A stretch of DNA of 64,000 nt from Dysidea avara (GCF_963678975.1 NC_089281.1:8581277-8645276), one strand, 5' to 3'; counted from the stretch's first letter, positions 46,001 to 57,008 are shown. Translations and numbers: made by a program. Notes: a model not told the origin generated them from the sequence alone.

Positions 46001-49000
46001 CATCAGCGGCAACTCTATCCCCAGTATCGACTCCTTTTTCACTCTTTTGTCTTCTCTACTTGCACACACTGACCGCTTTAGCATACCAGCATTGAGAAAG
46101 CTTGAATATACAATGATCCTCCTTACTGCCTCAAGTAAGATGGGCACCTTAACTGACTGGAAATAGGCTTTTGTCCATCTTTCATCAGTCTATACCATTA
46201 GACGTCTAATAAAAGTTACTTTATATCCAGTACTGTTGTCCACTGAGTGGTTTCACCAAATTGCAATACATGTTTGACTCTCGATCTGTACTAATGTTAG
46301 CCAGTTATATAATGAAGGGGTCAATGGAAAAGTGGGTAACCCACTTTTTGAGATTTGCCATTTTGTAAAAACAAATTGCTTGGTTAGGCATGTTAATAAT
46401 AATTCCACAAAATTAGCAACAAGACTTTAAAGTTCAAGTTATAACCAAATTTAAATTTGCATTAGTCTATGGCAATTCAGGAATATCTGAAAATTCTGTT
46501 TAATGCCCACTTTACACCCGTTGTATTTTTCAAATGTGGGTTACCCCCTTTTTCCACTGACCCCTTCAATTATTGTCTGAAAAGTGAAGTATCCATTACG
46601 CTTCGTTGTCAGCTATGTTCAATCCATTACAAATCAAGAACTGTTTGAAAAGCACCTCTGCATCAAAGTAGCCCATGTGAAAAATACAGGTGATTTCCAT
46701 TATGATGGGAAGCCATCATGTGCTACCACCAAATTGACACCTTTTGCTGTTTGGGGACACAAAGGAGGACACTGGTAAGTCCATGAAGAATGCATTGTAC
46801 CTACTGTGGTATGCCAAAAAGCACCTTTTGAGCCGAAGCGACATCGAACAGTGAAAAATCAAGCCTGTAGCCTTTGAGTTACACTTGTCTGAAGGCATCA
46901 GTTAGGCAATCAGTCAGTCAGTCAGTAGAAAATTCTAATATTTTTTTTTTTAAAATCCATAGCAACTTGCTGAAAGCCAGTCTGAAAGCTTGTTTGGGCT
47001 TAGTTTTACCTAACCAGTACTGCCTCATCATCGTCAGGAAAATTTGAGGCTGGTTTTTGGGTGATATTTTTGTGTGGGCCATGCCTACACCTTTGTGGTC
47101 CCAACCATACAGTAATATCAATGATCTTTACTGAATTATAAAATTTCTAATTTTATATAATGGGACACAGAAGAAGTCAAGGTAAATCTATCATGCATGC
47201 ACTGTAACTGCTGTGGTCAGCGAAAAGGCACTTCTCAAGCCAAGCAATGTTGGACATTGAAGAAATCAACCCCGTAGTATTAACCATATGTGCTTGTCAG
47301 TTAGTTAGTAGAAAATTTCATAGAACTTATAAATGGGTTCATAATAGGGTTTTGCAAAAATCGCACACCTGAAAACCACCTTGAAAAGCATCCTTTAACC
47401 CAAAACAACCCTCTAGTGGTTCTTTGCATTGAGTATTGGTCCATTAATAAGTATCAAGTGAAAAGGAAATGGTAAGTGTATTCAGGCAAATCTGAAATTT
47501 GTTTTGTTCATGTTATTATTACTATTCATAAAATTCTTTCACAGGCATAACGAAGTTTACAAAGAGAATCCTGTAATAAAAAGTAGCAAGGCTTGCTGAA
47601 TGGATCATCGTGTGTGTCCATGACCTATTTTTGATTTCGTTTTGGATGGGAACAGCCCAAATCGGGCCGTTTCTTCTTGCCAAAACTCCATTACACATAT
47701 GAAGCCATACAAAATTGCACTCAGGGTTGGGGTTTTCTGGTGTGTTGCTTGTTAATATAACCTGTCCTTATTAAACTCAGTATAGGCCAGGAAGGTAATC
47801 TGTGCTGAAGACTTAGTGGTTTTTTTACTCTGTGATTATTGTACATGGGCAGGTTAAATTACTCTAATAAAGTGGTCATGTAAATACTCTAATAATGCAG
47901 TCAACTGTATAACAACATTTCCTTGCGACAGCTATTAAAGGCAGTAAATTCTAGCTCATATTACAGGTTTTTGCAATTGAATTCGGCGACTTTGCAATTG
48001 AATTCATCCCGTTTGCAATTGAGTTCGTCGCTTTTGCAATTGAATTCGTCCAGTTTGCAATTGAATTCGTCCCGTTTGCAATTGAATTCGTTGGTTTTGC
48101 AATTGAATTCGTCCCGTTTGCAATTGAATTCGTCGCTTTTGCAATTGAATTCGTCGCTTTTGCAGTTAAATTCGTCCATAACAAGAATGGCAGCTGGAGC
48201 AAACATGAAAACATGATGTAGCAGCTGCTACAAGAACTTGTTCAAGTACAACAGTAGTAAACAACTCTTTATAAGGCAATAATTCTTCCTCTACAGCCTC
48301 TCCAACAACATTCCAAATTCTACTACGCCATTCGCGATGGGTGTGGTCACTCGCGAGCAAGCTAATTAACTTGTCAGACAGCTATCAACTTCGCGTACTA
48401 CCAGCTTCAATTACCTTCTAGTGTCTCAAGTGTAACTCTCCAAGGCATAAATAGTTCATCTCTTAATGAACGGGTTGGTTTCTTGGAGCCGTTTTGTTTA
48501 TGACGAATTGTAATGCAAACGCGATGAATTCTATTGCAAAACCGACTAATTCAACTGCAAAAGCGACGAATTCAATTGCAATACCGACGAATTCAATTGC
48601 AAACGGGACGAATTCAATTGCAATACCGACGAATTCAATTGCAAACGGGACGAATTCAATTGCAAAGGCGACGAATTTAATTGCAAAAACCTGTAGGAGA
48701 CTCTGTATACACATTGCAATTAGATTAGTTTACTAATTCTATACAGTTTGCTCAATAGCAGTCTCACTATTAGATTGATTAGACTCCTCTTTTCAGCATA
48801 GCCAATCTTCCACAGAGGAGTGTAGGAAAAAAACGCAGACAAAAACAGTATACAAAGAACAGATAACCACATACAACTAGAAAACTAATACAAAACATCC
48901 ACAAAAATACACACAAAACTATACAAATCAGTTTAGTGAAGAGAACTCTGGCACAGATGGCTATGTGTGTGTATGTGCACTGAAACGTTGACGGTATTCA

Positions 49001-50509
49001 GTACTATGGAGAATGCAAAAATACACTATTCAGAACAGTCTTTATTTTAAATAAAACTTAATCCGTAATCCATTACTGGATTAATGAAAAGTACATAAAC
49101 TATAGATGAACAAAATTTGGAAATTTTAAGAGGGAGAAAAAAGTCATGAAACAAGAAGGGATTGCTGGGGTGGTAATGTAAACCACCAATCCCTATTTTG
49201 ACTCATTTCAAAACGACGAAGCACGTACCTAAAGATTTATGACAGAGAGTCAAAATAGGGATTTGTGGTTTACGTTACCACCCCAGTGATCCCTTCTTGT
49301 TTCATGGCTTTTTTCAGCTCCCTCTTAAAATTTCCAATTTTTTATTCATCTAGTCAAAGTTTTTGGGATTTCTCTTGTTACTCATTTGGCTTGATCGTGT
49401 GTGACCAATCTGCCAAGCTGTCTCAAAGGAAAAATGAGGCTAGTTTTTGAGTGATAAATTTTGGACAGAAAGGTTCAAACTTTCATGATCCCTACTATGC
49501 AGTACAGTAACTGTATGAGATAAGTAGGCCATATCAGTTTAACTTTAAGAAGATCTGATATTGGTTCCAGTAAGGTACACACTGGTCTACCACACAACTT
49601 TCTTAGCCACTTGACACTATTTAAGATGATGTTACAGAACAAAATTGTATGTCAATTTTTTTCCTATATTAGTATGATAATAATAGAGACAGGCTAAAGA
49701 AAGGAGGTAGAGAACAAGATTTGGAGAAAATTAATCGGAAGGCACTTCAAATGGCAAGAGAAGTTGCCAGAGAGAAAGGACTACTGCTTGCTGGTGGGAC
49801 TGCTCAGAGCTTTGTGTACGTTCCTGGAGATAAAGAATCTTACGCCAAGTCTAGGGCATCAATAGAAGAGCAGGTGAAGTGGGCTGTTGAAGAAGGGGCT
49901 GATTATGTAATCGGAGAAACCTTCCGTTACTTTGGTGAAGCCATGATTGCACTAGAAGTGATTAAATCGTATGGCAAGCCTGCTGTGATAACATTCTGTG
50001 TACCCAGAAGGGATGACAATGGTCAGTTGACGTTACTAGATGGGGTAAATGTTGGTGATGCTTGTAAGCAGCTTGCTGATGCTGGGGCTCTTGTGGTGGG
50101 TGCAAATTGCTCTAGAGGTCCTGATACAATGATAGAAGTGATAGAAGAGATCAGGAAGAAGTGTCCAAATACTCACTTGGCAGCTCTTCCAGTGGCATAT
50201 CGCACAACTGAGGATGAACCTACGATGTATAATATCACTGACAAAGAGTTAAATCAACCTGCTTATCCTGACCAATTAGATCCGTTGTTTGTGTCTATAA
50301 GAGAGATAAAAAGCTTTACCAAGAAAGCCTATGATTTGGGTGTACGTTATTTTGGAATATGCTGTGGAAATTCAGGGAACTTCACCCGGGCAATGGCTGA
50401 GAGCTTAGGTCGTACCCCACCGGCCAGCAAATACGTGACCAGTTTTTCTAAATCTGTGGGAGCAGAGCAGAAGGGAAGTCTTTACTGTGAAAGGGGACGT
50501 GTTTTATAA
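43047..50509 (+). CDS. Betaine-homocysteine S-methyltransferase-like enzyme
   Basis: The exons are 43047-43074, 43116-43315 and 49673-50509, and they join in phase to 354 aa. The first intron is 41 bp and the second is 6.4 kb. The protein is a homocysteine S-methyltransferase-fold (PF02574-type) zinc enzyme. It moves a methyl group to homocysteine to make methionine, using betaine in the named family. Zinc ligands are visible: VGANC (first Cys) and GICCG (adjacent Cys pair). ETFRYFGEA and ALPVAYRT are further family blocks. The chain ends at SVGAEQKGSLYCERGRVL and lacks the C-terminal dimerisation arm of the 406-residue vertebrate enzyme. In that respect and in wording (ICAEGYLLELARRGYI, NCSRGPDTM) it looks closer to the BHMT-like proteins of bacteria and marine invertebrates. 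The exact methyl donor cannot be told from sequence. Confidence 0.88.
43377..43652. mobile_element. MITE with ATGGACCTTATC ends
   Basis: Imperfect 19-bp inverted ends ATGGACCTTATCTGCAATG and CATTGTGGATAAGGTCCAT lie just inside BHMT intron 2. Confidence 0.72.
43653..43858 (+). other. Orphan open frame of about 65 codons in BHMT intron 2
   Basis: It reads from YDQTKQLQAASQ through NDILSNEIHALLCNSGMADP to NGMRLISK and a stop. It has protein-like composition but no ATG at its start, no recognised family and no clear splice sites. It may be a fragment of a mobile element ORF or a captured exon. Confidence 0.3.
44181..44329. mobile_element. 150-bp MITE with TAGGTCCTGTGGAAGC ends
   Basis: The 16-bp ends TAGGTCCTGTGGAAGC / GCTTCCACAGGACCTA are exact inverted copies. 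In BHMT intron 2. Confidence 0.82.
44608..45709. mobile_element. 1.1-kb element with TTAAGGTGGCGCTGAAGTAA ends
   Basis: Inverted ends are exact over about 20 bp (TTAAGGTGGCGCTGAAGTAA and TTACTTCAGCGCCACCTTAA) and continue imperfectly. No transposase was seen. Another MITE (45249-45569) is nested inside. Confidence 0.8.
45249..45569. mobile_element. Nested MITE with CAGACATGCCAACTCT ends
   Basis: Ends CAGACATGCCAACTCTCACG and GAGGTTGGCATCTCTG are inverted. CTGATA follows the right end (45570-45575) and precedes the left end (45243-45248), a probable target duplication. It lies inside 44608-45709. Confidence 0.78.
46313..46568. mobile_element. 255-bp MITE with TGAAGGGGTCA ends
   Basis: The ends TGAAGGGGTCAATGGAAAAG..GTGGGTAACCCAC and GTGGGTTACCCCC..CCACTGACCCCTTCA form inverted arms of about 35 bp with a few mismatches. 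In BHMT intron 2. Confidence 0.82.
46790..47300. repeat. Interspersed repeat family with GGCACCTTTTGGC-like core
   Basis: The segments around 46800-46930 and 47210-47300 resemble each other (AAGCACCTT.TGAGCC.AGC followed by GTCAGTTAG) and recur at about 54100-54235 and 56755-56990 in reverse. They contain (CAGT)n and no ORF. Confidence 0.5.
47963..48694. repeat. Inverted pair of 21-bp repeat arrays
   Basis: About ten units of TTTGCAATTGAATTCGTCGC(T) run from about 47970 to 48175. About nine reverse-complement units run from about 48510 to 48690. The outer borders ACAGGTTTTTGCAATTGAATT and AATTGCAAAAACCTGT are inverted, so the whole 732 bp looks like a mobile element whose termini are minisatellites. 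Units differ mainly in the last three bases. The unit length is a multiple of three, so several frames stay open with heptads such as DEFNCKS or LQLNSSR. This is probably not translated. Confidence 0.9.
48176..48509 (-). other. Spacer of the 21-bp element with protein-like minus-strand frames
   Basis: The minus strand reads KKPTRSLRDELFMPWRVTLE then TLEG before a GTAATT donor-like site. Further on it reads HTHREWRSRIWNVVGEAVEE and LLPYKELFTTVVLEQVLVAA. No family was recognised. It could be a captured gene fragment or remains of a transposase. Confidence 0.35.
49105..49351. mobile_element. Foldback MITE with about 100-bp arms
   Basis: Arms 49105-49206 and 49248-49351 are inverted with about 90% match by eye. 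They include ACAAGAAGGGATTGCTGGGG and its partner. A loop of about 40 bp separates them. It is the last element in BHMT intron 2 before exon 3. Confidence 0.87.
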
Positions 50510-50704
50510 CTTTAAGTTTATTGGTTTTTGTAGATAACAAAGTTAGGAGTGAACTGTTTTATTTTCTTGTTATGTATCAATAGTTTTGTGTGCACATGAA
50601 ACTAAAGAGATCATGCATTCTGTGTGTTAGCTAGCTATCAGACAACATGGCTAATGACCACATACATAGGCCATAATTTGCATGATGAATCAAATAACTA
50701 TCCC

Positions 50705-50925
50705 TCCTGGAGGAGACTGAGTGTGGCCCCGACTAGACATCTTGGGTGACCTGCAGTTCGAATCCTGGGGTTGGAGGGATTTTTTCCTTACTTTGGCCCC
50801 TTTTCTGTTACTGACACCTTTTCAGCTATAAGTCTAAGTCCTTGAAATTAGGTTAGGTAATCCTAAGGCTGCAGCACATGTTGCTGCAGATAAAGCATTA
50901 ATACAATACAATACTATGTATTCCA
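50705..50925 (+). repeat. tRNA-derived SINE with (CAATA)n tail
   Basis: The B-box-like motif CAGTTCGAATCC is at 50754-50765. The body follows and ends GATAAAGCATTAATACAATA with repeated ACAAT. The end lies about 40 bp before the F-box copy 2 start codon. Confidence 0.65.
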
Positions 50926-50963
50926 TAAAAAGCGCACTAAGCACGAATAATTGTGTAGCTGTA

Positions 50964-52859
50964 ATGGACAAGCGAAAAATCGGCCAAGAACCTTCAGATG
51001 AGCTTCTGAGCCTTCCGATAGAATTATTGATTCATATATTATCATTTTTAACAGCAACACGTGACAAGGTGAAATTACGCTATGTTTCAAGGGGACTACG
51101 AAGCGTGACCGAAACACCATCACTGTGGAGGGAGTTTGCGTGGCCTTATTACTACGGTAGTGATGATGGTTGTGTGAACAATCTGTTGAAGGTATGTGGG
51201 CAACATGTAAAACAACTGTCCTTTCCGCATCACGTGACACCGGCAAAGCTCTTGAGGATGCTGGAATATTGCAACAATGCGGTGGATCTTAGCCTGCCAA
51301 CAACCAAGTTAAATCCTGAGCAACTAAAAACTATAGTATTATGTATGAGACAGCTTCAAAAACTGGATGTTCTGTGGGATAGCAATATAAAACAGTTACT
51401 CGAGCTAGTTGTTGTAGGCTTGAAGGAGCTAACAATCAGAGTGAAGTTGAACCAGTCCTCGTTAAGTGATGCCTCAGGGTTCTGTAGATCAGTAGGTCCG
51501 TGGATGCAATACTGGTCATCGGAAAGATTTATACCTCAAAATTTGAATGTCGTTGTAGTAGAATTTCCGTACATATACCCTTCATTGGTAATGTTAGAAA
51601 ATGCATTGCTAACAGAATGGTACAAGATAAAATCTAATGCACCAGTTGGTCACACTGGGTGCTTGAAGTTATATAGTACCTTTAAAAAGCCGCTGATTAT
51701 GAACCTTGCTCTTGTTCTACCAATGTTTCAGTTAGAGTATGGGCAATCATCTAGCCTTTCTTTTGTAAGTGCTAGTTCTTGTGGATTACCAGGATGGGAT
51801 AGAGACCTGTTACTATTGACCGACAGTGCTTATAATGGTAGGGTAGTATGCCAGGCAGTGTCAAAACTAAACATTAAGAATGTTAATAAAGATTATTTGA
51901 ATGAGATTAATAGCCTTAATTTTGTCACTGAATTTGATATCTCATTCCTTGGGGTTAATTCTGAGCACTTGGAAAAGCTTTCAGTTGTTTGTCCAAACCT
52001 TCAGCGATTGAATTTAAAGTCTAGTAGACATTGTTTGAAAAGTTTACAAGGTCTACGCACCATTGCTAGTTTTTGTCACAACCTACAAGGAATAAACTTG
52101 ATGGGTATACCAGTTGAAGAGGTAGAGAATCAGACAAAATTGTGGGAAATTTTGAGTGGTGTGAAATTGACCCACCTAGCAGTAGAGTTGTGTGTTTTAC
52201 TACCACTTGATAAAGACAACAAGACCCTGAAAAGCTTGTTTAAGAAATTTACAAATCTGTATGCACTAGAGTCTTCAGCTGCAGTTCATTGTCGCCAATG
52301 TTTAGAAAGTTTTACTAATGACAGTTTGTCAATATTATTTAATTTCTCATCACTGACACACTATGTGTATTTTGGTTTTTATCATCGCTGTACCACTTTT
52401 GTACGGGACATAGTCAATAGCTGTACAAAGCTGAGATACTTGAAGATCACTCAAAATGTTAACATAACTTCTCTACATTTCATGTCAGTCCTCAGTTGTA
52501 ATCTGGAGCAGCTGTGCATTGAATCAATTGATGTTGACCTACCTGATGACTTTATGAGTTCAGTGTCAGCTCATGGTGGACTAGTACATGTAGTGCTGAG
52601 TGTGAAATCTGTGACTGTTGAAGGTATTAGTGTACTTGTATTGAATTCTCCTAACCTAATGACATTTCATGTGCATTTGGTTGACCAGGAATGTAAACTT
52701 GCTAGGCTAACTGAAAGAACTGATTTTGAAGACACTCTCAAAGCAAAATTACCACATCGGAAACTATTCAGAGGAGGTAGTTGCAAGCTAGTAGACTATG
52801 TTTATGTGGCTCAACACAAATATGAGCATCATACAGACTTGATGTGTTTTTGGAACTAA
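50964..52859 (+). CDS. F-box protein, copy 2 (intronless, intact)
   Basis: A single 631-codon frame starts MDKRKIGQEPSDELLSLP. An in-frame upstream ATG at 50916 would add 16 residues, but the start at 50964 aligns with copy 1. The F-box is at about residues 15-58 (LPIELLIHILSFL, YVSRGLR, SLWREFAWPYY). The remainder is leucine-rich with repeated L..L.L patterns (LQRLNLKSSRHCLKSLQGLR, NLQGINLMGIPVEEVENQ), consistent with degenerate LRRs. The F-box should bind Skp1 and the C-terminal repeats should recruit substrate for ubiquitination. The family pattern in sponges is not known to me. An intronless gene, with a SINE at its 5' side, could have arisen by retroposition, but no poly(A) or target duplication was seen. 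Confidence 0.87.
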   Translation: MDKRKIGQEPSDELLSLPIELLIHILSFLTATRDKVKLRYVSRGLRSVTETPSLWREFAWPYYYGSDDGCVNNLLKVCGQHVKQLSFPHHVTPAKLLRMLEYCNNAVDLSLPTTKLNPEQLKTIVLCMRQLQKLDVLWDSNIKQLLELVVVGLKELTIRVKLNQSSLSDASGFCRSVGPWMQYWSSERFIPQNLNVVVVEFPYIYPSLVMLENALLTEWYKIKSNAPVGHTGCLKLYSTFKKPLIMNLALVLPMFQLEYGQSSSLSFVSASSCGLPGWDRDLLLLTDSAYNGRVVCQAVSKLNIKNVNKDYLNEINSLNFVTEFDISFLGVNSEHLEKLSVVCPNLQRLNLKSSRHCLKSLQGLRTIASFCHNLQGINLMGIPVEEVENQTKLWEILSGVKLTHLAVELCVLLPLDKDNKTLKSLFKKFTNLYALESSAAVHCRQCLESFTNDSLSILFNFSSLTHYVYFGFYHRCTTFVRDIVNSCTKLRYLKITQNVNITSLHFMSVLSCNLEQLCIESIDVDLPDDFMSSVSAHGGLVHVVLSVKSVTVEGISVLVLNSPNLMTFHVHLVDQECKLARLTERTDFEDTLKAKLPHRKLFRGGSCKLVDYVYVAQHKYEHHTDLMCFWN

Positions 52860-53175
52860 CTAAAACAGCTAATTTTTTATGTATGGATGAAAACAGTAGG
52901 CTGCATGGTCATGTCATAATATGCTTTGTGTTATTGTAATATTTTATTCCCTACATAATTTTACTCTAACTGACAGGCTGCTGCACTGGCTAGCAAATCA
53001 TGTGTGCATGGTATTTATAAAATAGAGAAAACTTTTCATGCTATGTAATACATGTGTGCCGGCTGTTATCATACGCTCACAGTAGTACTGGCTGCAGTAA
53101 GGATCGTGAAAATTTGTTTTCCGACCACCATCCTTACCTTTCCTAACAACTTGAAGTATTGGTTAGAAGCTCGTA
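52860..53175. other. No gene seen
   Basis: AT-rich 3' flank of F-box copy 2. No coding or repeat signal was recognised. Confidence 0.5.
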
Positions 53176-53303
53176 TGCAGGAGAGTAATTTGTCAATTCA
53201 TACCGGAGAAAAGCCACATCACTGTCAACATTGCGAGAAATTATTAAGGGATAAATACATGCTAAAGCGTCATATGCGAACTCATACAAGCAAGAAAACT
53301 TAA
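53176..53303 (+). pseudogene. C2H2 zinc-finger fragment
   Basis: It reads NLSIHTGEKPHHCQHCEKLL then RDKYMLKRHMRTHTSKKT and a stop. This gives one complete C2H2 finger (C-x2-C-x12-H-x3-H) with the TGEKP linker and the tail of a preceding finger. An acceptor-like ATGCAG precedes 53182. It could be the last exon of a zinc-finger gene, but no upstream fingers are in the window, so it is more likely a stranded fragment. Confidence 0.6.
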
Positions 53304-54240
53304 GGTATTTTCAAAACCTGTTGACTTACATCATTACAAAGTCAGTCTGGCCCAATTTATTTGTCTGATCCTTAATTCACAAATTAGTGATATAATATCT
53401 GCAGTTATAGGACCACCAATAGTCCTGATATATCAATAACTTTCACGTGCACATGTATACTTTTAAAAATATCTATAGGTGTACCATTACCATATTAAGT
53501 ATAGCTCATCTTGTGATCTCTGCACAGGTATGAAGTTCAGCTATGGAGTTTCCTACACAAACACTTTTAAAAACATTTTTATATAGTGAAGAGTGCATAT
53601 TATCCATGGTTAACTCAGTGTATGGTAAACCAGGTTTTAAACAGCACCAAATTCTGTTACATGTCAGAAGTGTCATTAAATTCATGCATCTTGCATGTGA
53701 TATATGTATGTATTGTTTTGCATGTTCAGTGTCAGATAATATTTATGACTACTAGCTCTTAGTTGTGACTACAAGAAAGTGTACACATTAAACAGTACCA
53801 TTACTGTATCGTGCATGCTAATGTGTATGGCTTGAACTGCCTATTGCCTTCTTCCAACAAAAAAGTATATAGCTCTTGGATTGTATCACTTGCTTGAAAG
53901 TTGAAATGCTTCCAGAGAGTGCAATATCATACACTATTATACTAGGGATGGAAGTTTGCACCTTCTCACAACAATTGACCAGAAACCAGCCTGACAATGT
54001 AGTGCCTTGGCAGTATTGGTTAGGTAGAATTAAGTTCAAGTGTCATCAGAGTGGCCAAAAATGCTTCTGATAGACCAGAGTTGCTATGGAATTATTAAAC
54101 TTCTGGATTATATGCTTCCTGACTAACTGATGCCTTCAAACAAGCATCACTTGATAACAGCTAGCTAAGGTTACCAGTATAATTTTTACACTGTCATCAC
54201 TTCAGCCAAACAGGTGCCTTTTGGCATACCACACATACAA
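53304..54240. other. No gene seen
   Basis: AT-rich sequence with short random frames. From about 54070 it enters a reverse copy of the repeat family at 46790-47300. Confidence 0.45.
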
Positions 54241-54341
54241 TACATACATCATGTATTTACCTTTGCGTCCCATTTCTGCAGGTCCCTAGAAGGATAATGA
54301 TAAAACCTTATGAAAATCCGAGAAGTCGTGATTGTTAAGTA

Positions 54342-54459
54342 CTGGCTGAATGCAGAGGAAATCCTGGATCCCAGGCTCTGTGGCTTGCCTAGACTGCAAG
54401 CCGGCTGCCTGTGGATCAAGTCACCACCTGGTCTGGGATTTTTTCTGCATTCAGCATAG
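54342..54459. mobile_element. Short inverted-repeat element
   Basis: The ends CTGGCTGAATGCAGAGGAAA and TTTTTTCTGCATTCAGCATAG are inverted. It interrupts a segment bounded by two copies of TGCAGGTCCCTAGA.GGAT (54279 and 54516). Confidence 0.6.
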
Positions 54460-54890
54460 TTTTCAGGTTCATGTTTCTGACTCCCTGTGCCACAGGCTAA
54501 CTTGTTGCCTCCCTGCAGGTCCCTAGAGGGATAGTCGAACAACAAACAATGATTTCTTTTCACTGATAGAATGAGTGTATGTGTATGGCTTCCCTGTGGC
54601 TGACCATCACTTGCAATGGTAATTGTCTGTATTTGCCAGATTGATTGCAAAAGCACTTCTTGTATTGTTCTTCATTTGTATGCTGTGTAAACAGGTGGAG
54701 CATTACTGAAAATGAAGTGTAGTGGCTGCTTTACTTCTTCAATTTTAAGTAATTGCATGTGTTCAGACACAAAATTAATTTAATGGAGCCATTCATTCTT
54801 TTGATGTGGTTTGCAGAAGTTCACAAGTCATCTTTATCAAAAAAGTAGCAAGTTTAAGTTTTGATTAGGGATCATAGAAATATAAAAAAA

Positions 54891-55013
54891 TAGTGAAGCA
54901 AAGGTGGAGGTTGCTTACCTGCAGATATTCTTGTGGAAATTTACTAAATTGAAATAGAAATTAAATGTCCACTAGTATGTTAGTAGGTGTAGGCAACCTC
55001 CTCTGTTTCACTA
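54891..55013. mobile_element. Short MITE with TAGTGAAGCAAAGGTGGAGG ends
   Basis: The ends TAGTGAAGCAAAGGTGGAGG and CAACCTCCTCTGTTTCACTA are inverted. Related AGTAGTGAAACAAGAG sequence occurs in both Rab units (21930-21960 and 34370-34500). Confidence 0.7.
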
Positions 55014-56251
55014 CCTTTTATCTGTAATTGAAGTTTTCTAGCAATTTTTTTGGTACTGAAAGAGAATTAGCGGGAGGAAATAATTCTAATACAGATTTGT
55101 ATTGGACAAATAATTTATTTGGCGGAACACCATTCACTTGCCAAATGCAAACTTTCCTCCTGCCAAATTTTCTGGCTATTCTGATTATACAGTTAGTTGA
55201 TTATGTGTCTTACTTTAATATTTGAATCAGGTATTAGGAAGTGGAAAACAGGACACAGAGAAATGGTAAGGTTTGCATAGATTCTTGCATAGATTCTTGC
55301 ATCAACTTAACAAAGGAGATCAGCCTTGTGGGAATAATTATAGTGGTCTAAATTGCAGCGACTGCTCTGATCAGTTTGTACCTTTATAAAAAATTGAAAG
55401 TTCAAAGTTTTATATACTGGCACAGGATGCCAGACATTAAATTGCAAGTATTCTATCAGTGTAATAAGTCGTATCACTTTTGTACATCATGCACCAGTTT
55501 ATGTGCAAGGATAAAAGTAGGAATTTTAAGTTCAATTATAAGAGATCATATAGAGTAAAAGAAGGAAAGTTGCCTACACCTGCCAGATATACTAGTGGAG
55601 TTTAAGTGGACATTTAATCCCAAGTACCCACCTATAGCAAATGGTTATACTATATTATGCAGAACTGAACAGCAGTTTCATGCAGTGTAGCTAAAGATTA
55701 ATTGGGATATTAAGCTATGTCAGGATTGTATACACCTTATGTATTGAAACGTTCAGGGACGTGCTGAGGGGGGTTCAGGAAACCCCTACTGAATTGTCAG
55801 TAGCAAGCAAAGCCCAAGCCAGTGTGTTGCATATTGCTGCTGATTTGTTGGCAAACACAAAAATACATCAAAATGTACGCTATTATATTACAGTGGAGGA
55901 TCTGGGGGAGTACAGCCCCTCCCTAAACAACTCCCAAACAATATATTGCTATATAAGATCGAGATACTCTAATAGAGTAGTCAGTGAAATACTCTAATAG
56001 AACAGTCACTGTATGCAACATTATTTAAAATCCTCTACAGTTGCTTAGTATGAAAACTTGCATATGCAGCACTATCCCATGGGCACACTTAGCCTGCTAT
56101 GCGAAGGAAATGCACATGGTCCTTTGTATGGGTTAATAGCTAATCTATTAGCGGCTAGTTAGAACTGGGTATAATGATACTACATGATACTACTGATCAA
56201 TGCAGGCAACACAATTATAATTTGGTTTATAATTTGTTAATGATACCAAGA

Positions 56252-56287
<36 letters not shown>

Positions 56288-56750
56288 TGTGATGATGAGA
56301 TCATCAGGCATGATATTATAGCCCATCAGTAAATAGACTAAAAGTTGACCATAAAAAAAAATTATATAGCACTCAGTCTACAGGTATTTGACAATCTGTA
56401 AAATTATATCTTTATCAGCATCTGGGGGCTGTACCCCCAGCCTACATCCTAGTGGAAACCCCATTTGAAAAATACTAGGCACAACCCTGGTGTTAGATCC
56501 CAACATTGGAAGACTGGGTGTATGAAGTATGAACACTGAACAGCACGCAGCATTCTAGTAGCACGGCCAATCTCACTCATGTAATCTTCTATAGACTAGA
56601 GCTATGCAAGGAAATTTTTGATGAATTTAAGTGTCACTTATAGTTGTGCAAAGTTTGCATGCACTTGCAGCAATCATGTTGTTTATCATACAGTACATTA
56701 TTGGAGATATCATGTGGGAGGCTAGTTAAAATAATATCAATCAGAAACCA
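55014..56750. other. Transposon-derived AT-rich stretch with no gene
   Basis: It contains two CTCTAATAGA motifs at 55968-56004 and a (CG)n(TG)n microsatellite at 56254-56291. Short scraps of GGGG-rich repeat family were also seen. No coding exon was found. Confidence 0.5.
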
Positions 56751-57008
56751 GGCCCACAATACATGGCACCTTGGCAACATTGCCAGTTAGCCCAAAAGTG
56801 CCTTCCCAAATGCTTCTAATAGGTTGCTACAGATTTAAAAAAAACTTTTTTACTGCTGCTAAATTGACTGATCAAGTGCCTTCAGACAAGCATAACTCAG
56901 TAACAGCTAAGGCTAATATGGGTTTGATTTTTTCACAGTTGGGTGTCACTTCAACCTGACAGATGCCTTTAACATACCACAGTGATACAGTATGTGCAAT
57001 GTGTGTCA

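Noticed and set aside
45601-46095. 164-codon plus-strand frame
   Set aside because: It spans the end of the 44608-45709 element, has no family resemblance and hydrophobic low-information composition.
47923-48736. Several long heptad-repeat frames (LQLNSS, DEFNCKS, FAIEFV)
   Set aside because: All come from the 21-bp arrays, whose length keeps every frame open. No start, splice or promoter evidence.
50914-51246. 110-codon minus-strand frame
   Set aside because: Antisense shadow of the F-box copy 2 coding sequence.
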